From positions 558,001 through 622,000 of the forward strand of contig JAACJK010000110.1 in NCBI GenBank assembly GCA_013368325.1: a stretch of DNA of 64,000 nucleotides, in the 5' to 3' direction. The first letter of the stretch is position 1; each line of letters begins with the position of its first letter. The notes below the pieces were generated by a model. That model was not told the origin of the DNA. It saw only the letters and a program-made list of their open reading frames with translations, and did no database searches. This document shows, piece by piece, positions 55,121 to 64,000 of the stretch. The DNA comes from Ephemerocybe angulata (Eukaryota; Basidiomycota; Agaricomycetes; Agaricales; Psathyrellaceae). The translations under genes were made by a program, and so were the position numbers.

Positions 55121-57986
55121 CTAGTCCTCATTTCGCTTGCTCATGATGAACGGTTTTTCGAAGGCTGGGCTGGTCGGGTCCTCGCCAGCCAACCTCCAGT
55201 TCCCAACGAAAGTATCTCCCCCGTAGATGTACCCGTAGAACAACAGACTTCCATAACCACGGGGATCATCACTGTTGTGCGGCTGATGGGTATTTATCAG
55301 TAAGTCGAGCGAAAGATGAGCAGGTGGATGTCCAACTTGCCTTCAAAATAGCGATCAGGCCGTCCCACGGTCGTACTCGCCCATAGTAGACATGATTTCC
55401 CCACGCGAGGCGATGCGCATCGTCCATCTATCCCAAAGATAAGAAGCCTCATCTTAGTAAGGGACAAAAGATACCCAAGGATGATGTTACTCACGTCCCC
55501 AGTCACGATCGTGTCTTCGATTCCATCTTCGCAGCGCTCGACTTGGTGTTGGTCGTACGGGCGCTTAAAAGTACGAGCCCTCCCTGGGCAATCGTTGGGG
55601 GCGTTACCTATAACCGACGTTGAGCCATTGCTTGAACACAAGGGGGGCACTTCGTTCATCTGAACACCTCTGTCGTAACCTGAGCAGGGAACCGACTCGG
55701 GTTTTTGTTGCGTTCTAGCATCAGCATCGTTGGCCGCACCGGATCCTCCGAGTTGGAGATCACATACACCATTTTCATCTCCGTCCTCTTGGCCACCCCG
55801 ACCCATCCCAATGCCGTGAAAGATTTCCTCGACTTGATCACCTGTGAGCGATTCTCGTATCCCTGATCGCCGTAAACTGCCGTCCAACTCGTCTCTTCTT
55901 CTCTCCTTGAGGAAGCTTTCCCGATGGGCACACTTGAGACAGCCTGGGTGCAAAGCGACATTACCCTCCCTTCCAAGTCCTGAAAAAGAGGAGTCGCATG
56001 CCAATTCTCCCCCTATTGCATTCCTCATCATCCTCTTGTGCACGCTCTCCTTCCCGGCCTCGAAGGTTTCATACGCAAACATATCGCCAGAGTCGTGCTC
56101 GCCGCTACGACCATCACTCTCTGTACGGCACACCGGCGCGTAGGTGTCCTTCAAGTTGTCGTCCTGAGAGGTGGGAGGGTAACCAGGCGGCACGGTAAGA
56201 TATGTGAAACGCATGGACTCTCTTTCGTCACGATGTCGCTCCGAGGAATATGGATCTCGCTTGATGGAGTCATCGAGCCTATCTCCTTCAGACCACTTCA
56301 GGCTACCAACTGCTCCAGGGATCCAAGCATTGTTGATGCTGACGTCCTCGGAGGGGATAGGTGTAGGTACTAGTGGATGCTCGGCCAGGTGTGGTGGTCG
56401 AGACCGTGACATTCGGGACGATGACCGAATGCTGGTGGTGGCTTGTGAAAGAGGAGGGATGTGCACGAAACTATGCTCTCGAAGCCGCATGAGTATTGGC
56501 CGAGGCAGGAGTTGAAAAGAGGCCGAGAATGCTTCCGGGCACTGGGATTCAGGCCGAATGTCGTTTAACGCCTCGGTGTCCGATAGCTAGTCGTCTCGGG
56601 GTCAGAAATGGCATCGAAGGTCAGACACCGGTCGAAATTGAACTCACGAAATAGATCCCTTGCCATAGCCCAGTGAGAAGACCTCGCTGGTAAACGTTCC
56701 CAAGCCTCCAGCGAGGCTGCTTCCATAGGATGCTTTGGCATATTCGAATTCGCCACCAGTCGATGTCCAACTGCTTCGACGGTTCGTTTAGACAAACTTG
56801 GCGGGTACCATCGTCGAGCCATGTGATAGGAAGTCCTTCGTTCCAATCCCAACGAACGACAGTACGCAACTTGGCCACTTTGAAGCGGTTGAATTCGACG
56901 AGGTCTTCCATAGTAAGTCCTGGGTTTCCACATAACTCGGCGCGGTTTCTCGCCAGGCCGACAGGGATATTGAAGAATGGCCTTAGTTCTTGTCGACACC
57001 AGTACAATAGCTTCGCTGCTGATGACGCTGGGGGGAGGACGATACGTGTCTTCGAATGGAAGATCTGAGCAACCGCACCAACAGGGGTTTGCGTATGGTA
57101 TACCGGATACAGTCCATGTGCTGTAGGTTTCTTTGGTGGATTTTGTTCCAGTGGAAGTAGAAAATGATTGGATGGGGCATAGGCGGAAGCATACTGAGTA
57201 ATACGTGAGACATGGGCCATTGTAATCTTGACGGTGCGAATAGATTGCTTACTCGGTAGGGACACAGTAGGAAAGGAAGCACCAGTTTCTTGAACTCGTC
57301 CCGCTGATGAACGGTTTCGTTCTCAAGCTGTTCTAAATTGAGTGATTTAGAGGAAAGGTGGGCAAAACGAGGAAGAGGAACGCACCTTTGGTTGTAAATA
57401 GCCATGACAGCCATAAGGCTGTCGAGTTCTGAATGTTCTCGAGAGGCCACATGCCATTTGTTCCTTTCCCTTCCTGTAAACGGAGACGAAGGAACCGATC
57501 TACAAACTCCACTATACCCGCGCGCTCCAGTTGGGCACGGTTCTTTCCGTCGTCGTGCAACATCATCACCAGAGCATCCAGCAACGCAGGGGCGACATCT
57601 TCATGAAAAACATCGCCGCGTCGGATACACCTAAGAGAAATGCACGACCGAATCAAATATTCGGAAAGGTCTTTGTTGTTTGGTGAGAACGCTCTTCGGT
57701 GGACCGCGCCAAGGTCGAATTTTAGACGACAAAGCCTAGCATAAAGTGCAGCCGTCGAAATTGGCGAAAGTGTAGAGAGAAACGCCTTCGAGATCTGCAG
57801 GAGGGGTATAATGGGAGCCATACTATCGAGTGGCGTGGCAGCGAGAAGTGCGAAGGCAATATCCTCAACGACTTCGCCGGGAAGCGTGATACGTCCCTCG
57901 AGAAACGGCACCGTCATCGGGTTGGCGAGGGGCCAGAGGAGCCGCGAAGTGGGGTTTTTCAGAAGCGAAGTTAGAGTTGGACCCAT
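55121..57986 (-). CDS. Large uncharacterised fungal protein with a C-terminal GRVRPWDGL domain
   Basis: Six exons in transcription order: 57986-57386, 57332-57253, 57193-56648, 56586-55495, 55427-55341, 55282-55121, giving 855 residues. The first 200 residues are helical and leucine-rich. The middle (55495-56586) is a low-complexity, charged, Ser/Pro-rich linker. The end is conserved: HRLAWGNHVYYGRVRPWDGL, then GSLLFYGYIYGGDTFVGNWR. I recall this end in a widespread Agaricomycete family, sometimes labelled F-box protein, of unknown role. The last intron has a GC donor (TTGAAG|GCAAGT). Reading through it would end in 23 unrelated residues and lose the conserved YGGDTFVGNWR block. The last exon therefore runs to the TAG at 55121. 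All exons sum to a multiple of three. Confidence 0.8.
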
Positions 57987-60900
57987 TTCAGCGGTCTAGA
58001 TATATAAAGGGGATCAGGACTCCGGCATACACATAAGGTAACACAATCTTACTCTCAGCCAGCGTCTGACTATGATGCCGTAAACAGTTGAGAAGGGTCT
58101 TGTGTCGAGTAAGTTCCAGCTTTCAGTTTCATGATTTGAATAGACTCACCGTCTAACAAAGTATTATGTGTTTGTGCCAAAAACTAAATAGTTAGCCCAA
58201 GTCGTCTAAGCCACATTTATCTTTCCCAAAGCTGATCTCCCCGATTCCGGAAATTAACGCCAAACACGTCTCCAAGGGCGCTTGCGACAAATCGTTGACA
58301 AATCGTGTGCTCGTTGTCCATATGGCAGAATCATAGGTGACAAAAGATGCGTTAAACCGAGGGAGTGCGCATTACGATCCCTTCCACGTCGTTGGTTCGG
58401 GCGTGCGCATCGCCCAGACAGACGACGGGCACATTCCAGTATGCATGGTGGTGGAAGACAACAGAGAGGCACCAATTGATGGCCGCGCCCAAACGGTCAA
58501 ACCTCAGCGCTCTGCCCCTTTCAGCCGGTTTTGATCGGAGAGGTGGCACAACTCGGAATTCCGAATTCTGACATGCTGGCATTCTTCCCCCTACTTACTC
58601 CTACCTACAGAAATCTGAGATTTCTCCAAGATTTTCTTCTGAAGGACCTAATGACTGGATCTTGATCTAAAGCCCTGCCGTTGCATGCCGTTTGAGCCCC
58701 GCATTCGGCGTGGTATTCAGCGGTGGACCTACAATTCCAACCTGTTGGTCACTAACAATGTTACTTCCGTCCAAGACGTACCTTGGTGGGTTTGAATAAC
58801 CAGAAAAGTAATCCACAATGCAACTAATCATTCAGTTAGACTTATCCGAAGCTCTCTTTAGCGAGAATTTCTCCGCTCTCCCAGGCTTTAATTGTGGTTG
58901 TTGCAATCTCCGGAGACGACGCCTCCTTCGCTTGTGCCTCAACTCGGGATCCAAAAGGGGGGCCGACAGCCTTAGTGGTGACCACCAAGTAGCTGTCCAA
59001 CGTTTCAGTGGGCCCCGGGCCCCCGACGGACAATAGCGACTATAGAGTCGTGTCTATCTCTATACCAACCCCAACGTGAAACCTTGGATAACTCAGGGTG
59101 AAGCGACATTTGACACAGGGTTTCTCCGACGCAATGTAACCTCTCCGGTGGTAGGGTCACTCTTACGGACCTTCATACGTTAGTTGACTTGCCACAAGAG
59201 GGTCGCCTATACCACCTTTCCCATGGAGTGCCATTCATGGTTCGGGGCCCGCTCCGCCGTTCGCGAAAGAGCTGCAAGCACGCCGCTCCGCCCATGCGTG
59301 CTCCATGAAATTGCGGTGCGTGGACTGATCATTTCTCATCTTAGGCCATCGTCCACAGGGCTTACAGTCGAAATGACGGAAGCTGACAGCGGCGCCATGT
59401 CGAACTCGAGGTTCCTTGATACAGCTAACCATTCCTCTCCCGCCAGAAGGAGCGCAGTTCGTAACGGCACGCTCCTGGCCCTACCTTCCTCATCCGATTG
59501 GCCACGCCTAGGCTGAACACGCCGTATCCATAAGCAAGGAGCACGTCTAACCCGGGAGCCGTGCAGCCAGATGACTGTCATCCATCTGCATGTATCCACC
59601 TTCCTTTGTCCATTTGCCCTTCTCCCAATGCGAGTCAATTCAAAAGTGCGCCTTCCCGAACCGCCTTGAACCACCCTATTCCCCATCCACCCGACAGCAA
59701 GCCTCTTCTTCCAATCTTCTTTCCACGCCCCAAACTTGATCGGCGAACTCGTCTGCAATGACCAAGAGGAGCTTGTGATAACTTCATCACCGCCATCTTC
59801 CACCTCGGCTCGCTCTGTCTTCTGCTCCGGCCCCCTTGAAAAGGATCCCCCAGGCAAGTTGGTGAATAGACTATATTCATCAATCAGATGGACCCTCTCT
59901 AGCCAGCACCCTACTCCCGCTTTAAACTCGCACTACTCCTCCTCTGCTAGGCTGTCCCCAGTTCAGTTCCCCAAATCGAACGATCCATCGAACACCCTGC
60001 TATATAAATCTCGGCCTCCGCATTCTAGAAAGCGAGCTCAATTCAATTGTCATACAGGTGCATAAGCCTCAACTCGGGCGCCGGACTTACTTGGACTACC
60101 TTCATTCCGCTCCAACATTCTGCTGCGACGGCGACATGTCTTCACTTTAGTCTCGTTGTGTGGTCTGCACACGTTTACACATACCCTGGCAGTTATCGGC
60201 CGATATGTAACCCTGGACGAGTTTCCATTTGGTCTTTCCTCAAACACCCCATTCATTTCTTCGATCCATTCCGCTGATCCATCCACCTTGGCTCCAGTCC
60301 CCACGGAACAATCTACTCCCATTCCCCAAACATACCCACTTACTAAAAGACGGTCATTGGATTTTTAGGACGCCTTCGTTAAGGCCTCTGTATCGCTCAG
60401 GCTGCCTGTGCGTCACTCGCATTAAAACCGCACAGATATGCTGTCTGGAAAATACTGTGGTCGGTACGTGCCCCAGCAGAACCGGGCCCCGATCAGCAGC
60501 ACAGTTCTGTCTGGGGCAGGAGGAATGCAAAGCGTTTCCACCACACCCTTGACCTTCACACCCAAGGGGGCGGCAAGCGAGCAATCCCGATTTACAACAT
60601 CACCCGTCGCCTCCCTTTTTGATGTTCCGGGGTCCTGCCCTGCATTCGATATGCCTCGAGTCCGCCGTTAGCTCATGGACTGGGTCTATGGTCACATCTG
60701 CAAGAGGTTCTCTACCAGTTAGATGCCTACTCATGGTACAACCTAGTATATTTATGCTAACATATGCCGAGACCGCCTCAGCGCGCGATGTTAGCAAGGC
60801 ACGGGCCAGGCCATAGCTATAGCAAACTGGACGGCTGTCCCACATCCTTAGACGGGTATTAGGGTTTAAGCTAGCGCAGACCAGACTTTCAATCCTTAGA

Positions 60901-61738
60901 TCTATTGAATACATTGTGTTTTCACGTGGAATATGCAGTTAGAACTATGTGAGGCCTGGGGTCATAGGGGCTGAATCTCTATATTAAGGGAGGGTAGCGG
61001 CAGGACCCCGAAACATCAAAAAGGGAGGCGACCCAGGTAGCGGGGTGCGTGGGATTGCTCGGCTGACGCCCCCTTGTTCACACCGCCCATAGGCGCCCAC
61101 TGAAGTCAGCCGTAACTTGATGAGCCAATGAGATTCCTCAATCATATGCAAAAGTGATTGCAGTTGGCGATAATATTTTGGATGATCTAAGAGTATGACT
61201 ATGATGTAGTGCGACAGACGACAAGTGAGGAACATGCTACTTTTCGAGGCCAAAAAACGAACGACAATGGTCTATAGCTATGCAAAAGAAGGTGAGATAG
61301 GCTGTACATATGCGAAGAGACGATGAACGGGAGAGACAATGCGATGAGGAGAGCGACGACAGCGATACAGTTACCAAGAAATAGCAGATGTAAAAGGCGA
61401 AGAAAAGCAGGGAAGAACGAGGGCAGAACGTGGTAGAAACAGCAAAGAAAACGAACATGCTTTGAGGATTGGAGAAATGCTGAGGACATTAACGATGGCT
61501 GATGCGATATTGAAGGGGTGTAGTGCTGATATATTCCGGGATGCAATTGATGGTTGAAATTAGGCGGGCGTGGATGGTCTTGACGATAGAGCGTGTGGAG
61601 TGATGGGGTTGAAATTCCACGAAGGCGTTACTTTTCAAGCGACCGTATCGATGGACGAAAGATGGTTCAAGGACATGGTAATATGGTGAAATGATAGAGC
61701 GGGGCAAATTCTTGCTGCATAAACAAGCTAGAAACGCA
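57987..61738. other. 3.75-kb gene-free region
   Basis: I find no gene, no clear inverted repeat and no tandem repeat in this stretch. A TATATAAA at about 60003 on the plus strand is followed by short frames that lead nowhere, so a non-coding transcript is possible but unsupported. The left end holds the promoter of the gene at 57986, and the right end is the 3' flank of the PUF gene. Confidence 0.5.
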
Positions 61739-64000
61739 TTAATATCCGTAGTAGGCGCGCTGGGGGAGGACCATCAGCGGTAGTCAACATAATAGAGTCG
61801 GATCAACTCACCATCCTATCGCTGAAGAAGGAAAGGCCAGATGGAATGAGACTACGTTGACGACCAGAAGAAATGGCGGAACTCACAAGAGCCAGATGAC
61901 CTTAGATCCGGTCTTACACCCGCGAAGGGTGACGATGTGACCCCTGATGCACTCGTACAGCAAAGCACGCTGCTCCTTGTCGGCCTGATGGACGTCAGCG
62001 ACTTGGCGATGACAGCGCTCGGAGAAAGACTCACGGTAGGAAGAACGCTGGCGATGAGCTGACTCCCAGTCACAGAGAGAGCGAGGTCCACGATCATCGC
62101 CCTTCGAGCTCTGAGGGACTTGGTAAGAAAAAGGTTGTGAAGCCGAAGGTAAACGACGTACCCTTTGGCAGGCTCACACATCCTCTTGACGACGCGATCG
62201 AGAGTGTCCTTCCCGCCTTCTTTGAGGGCTTTAGTGACCGACTTGGAGCCCTGCTCATTGGTCGCGAACTCTAGCAAACCGTCGAGCAAATGGTCTAGAG
62301 TCATACGGCGATGCTTCTCAGAGCCGTGCTCCAAGACTAGAAGAAAGTGAGCCAAGAATGTCATCAACGAACGTTGTTCAACGTACTGTGCTGGATGCAG
62401 TAGGAGCCCCATTGGTTTTTAGCGACCTCGGCGAAGACATTCATCCCCTGGTTGAGAAGCTCATCGACAATCCCATCCTTGGCATCAGCCTCGAGATTTT
62501 CAAACGCGTGCTACAATATCGTCAGAATATCATCAGGGAGCTTATCAAGAGACTCACTTGAACAACGAGCGAACCAGTCTCATGGCACGCTAAGGAGGCC
62601 CACTTGCCCTTCAAGGACTTGTTGACGCTATGGAGGCATGGATGAGCGGATTGAAGAACAACTCGAGTCAAAATCGACGCACTAAGCAAAAATAGGAGGA
62701 GCGGGGGGCGTCCACGAAAGTTCCATGATCTAGAAGGAGGTGTTGAGTTTCAACCGGTATCGAAGGCACCACCAGTGAACGCCTACCTTGCTCCACACAT
62801 GAGATGCGTGTTTATTGACGAGAGTCTGGGCGGGGTCGCCAAGAAGTAGCTCAGAGACGATGACGAGACGAATATCCTCCTCACAGTCGAGCGCTTTCTG
62901 CAAGACGTGGCAGCCGTAGCAGTTGGTCGCCAACTCGACAATACGGCCCCTAAGCACCCTGTTAAGTGGACTCGCTCTCGAGCAGAGAGAAGTTGAACTA
63001 TGACGAACCTCATGCAAGCAACAATCTTTCGGCGCTCTTCGACACTAGAGGCGGCCTCAAGGCAGCGCTGGACGGCCCAGTTGCCGAACCTTCATCCCGT
63101 TCTGAGCCCGCAAGACACCTAAGAAGTGAAAGGAACACGTACCTATGGGCCATCATCTCGAAGCCGCGGGCACAGATGGCGTCGACGATCTTTGCTCGCT
63201 CTTCAGCATCGGCCACCTTCAACTTCTGCTGCAGGAAGATCGAAGCTTGCTGGTCCGAAGACTTAATGATGCGGGACACGAAGACATGGTAAGGAGGGGA
63301 CGACGAGGGATGGAGGAGAGACAGGAAGTTGATGGGCTGGAGACGTGTTTGGTCAGATACTTCTCGAGTACATAGCACGGGAGAGTGGACAAACCTCGTG
63401 AGCAGAGGAGAACGATGGAGTCCCTGATGATTGACGAAGGTGGAAGCTGTTCTGCGATCGGGTTCCATCCTGGGAAGAAGTGCCGAAATTGGGATCGTTC
63501 ATGACCTTCTCGCTCAACAGCCTCCAGTCTGGAGCAAGAGAAGAGGAAGACGAGGGCTGGGAGGTCGGTGTCTGGCTCGCCAAGCGCCAGTCGAGCTGAG
63601 AGATCCTCCCGCTATCCTGTCGGCGAGTAGATGGGGTGCTATAAAGCGACTGGGGCATGGTATTGGATGATGAAGTCGGGAAAGAGTCGAAATAGGAGTG
63701 GGAAGTAGGAGTCGGAGCATTCTGCGAGAAAGAGTTGCAGGAGGATAACTGCTGGTTACCAAGGCACTCCTGAAGTTTATCGGAAGGGCCGTTTTCGAAG
63801 AGCAGGGAAGATTGAGGCAGGTACGACTGCAGTTGCTGGTTGACATCATACGACGACGGCGGGAACTTGGCGTCGAATGGGCGAACTGGAGAGAAGTCGG
63901 TGGGCGTCAACAACGCAGAGGAGACAGAAGCAGGTGAGAAATCGGGCGAGTTTGGGATCATCTCCACATTGACATTAACAGATGGCTTTTGAGCAAAAGG
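61739..64000 (-). CDS. PUF (Pumilio-family) RNA-binding protein, 5' end outside the window
   Basis: Twelve exons in transcription order: 64000-63395 (partial), 63336-63143, 63089-63009, 62949-62787, 62729-62683, 62627-62558, 62510-62387, 62336-62162, 62110-62035, about 61984-61886, 61821-61812, 61759-61739. The N-terminal part is Ser/Pro/Gln-rich and unstructured. PUF repeats follow: FEMMAHRFGNWAVQRCLE, ATNCYGCHVLQKALD, NKHASHVWSKIMELSW, CHETGSLVVQHAFE, AKNQWGSYCIQHILE, ATNEQGSKSVTKALK and RGCKTGSKVIWLFDRMR. Each repeat presents residues (NxxxQ, SxxxQ) to one RNA base. The protein ends RAYYGY. PUF proteins bind 3' UTRs and repress or localise mRNAs. Exon 11 is only 10 nt. The frame runs open to the window edge, so the start codon is not seen. 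One exon border near 61984 is uncertain by a base. Confidence 0.85.

Noticed and set aside
63345..63370. A 24-nt GTATCTG...CAG stretch in the PUF gene as an intron
   Set aside because: It is too short and gives the wrong frame. The 58-nt intron ending at the same acceptor joins the repeats in phase 0.
1..64000. CRISPR arrays or bacterial-type operons
   Set aside because: Spliceosomal introns throughout and no spacer-repeat arrays. The window is eukaryotic nuclear DNA.

Overview
The window looks like nuclear DNA of an Agaricomycete (mushroom-forming basidiomycete). The genes are cut by many short introns of about 50-75 nt with GT-AG borders and CTNAY-like branch sites, and spacing is tight on both strands. 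The protein families are typical of that class: expanded F-box/leucine-rich proteins, NACHT-ankyrin NLRs and 2OG-Fe(II) dioxygenases. All exon models were built by eye from reading frames, splice signals and paralogue comparison. Most complete models close to an exact multiple of three.

Layout. 1.3-5.4 kb: a PX-domain AGC kinase. 7.7-11.0 kb: a tandem array of Gal80-like Gfo/Idh/MocA oxidoreductases, one intact, one broken by a deletion, one reduced to a C-terminal relic. 11.1-15.5 kb: two tandem 2OG-Fe(II) dioxygenase genes on the minus strand, one frameshifted. 16.6-17.6 kb: a small acidic protein. 17.7-27.2 kb: three related F-box-like genes, interspersed with a foldback element, a PD-(D/E)XK-like gene with a broken frame, and a 2.4-kb element bounded by inverted repeats. 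27.6-32.1 kb: a flavin-binding pyridoxamine-phosphate-oxidase-like protein, a small ankyrin protein with two micro-exons, and a CDK-like kinase. 32.4-40.5 kb: two tandem NACHT-ankyrin receptors made by a segmental duplication that also copied a collapsed piece of the kinase gene. 41.0-46.6 kb: condensin subunit SMC4. 46.8 kb: a tRNA-Glu, with a tRNA-like relic nearby. 48.0-51.3 kb: an RS-rich nuclear protein, a thioredoxin, and an 86-residue three-exon gene that no single open frame reveals. 52.7-58.0 kb: another F-box-like gene and a large uncharacterised fungal protein. 58.0-61.7 kb: no gene seen. 61.7 kb to the right edge: a PUF RNA-binding protein, cut by the edge, with a 10-nt micro-exon.

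Conserved housekeeping genes (SMC4, thioredoxin, PUF, RS protein, kinases) alternate with fast-changing accessory blocks. The accessory blocks hold nearly all the duplications, broken copies and repeats. The most notable observations are the NLR/kinase segmental duplication, the micro-exons, two GC-AG introns, and the inverted-repeat element with its internal repeats. I see no bacterial-style operon, CRISPR array or intact autonomous transposon.
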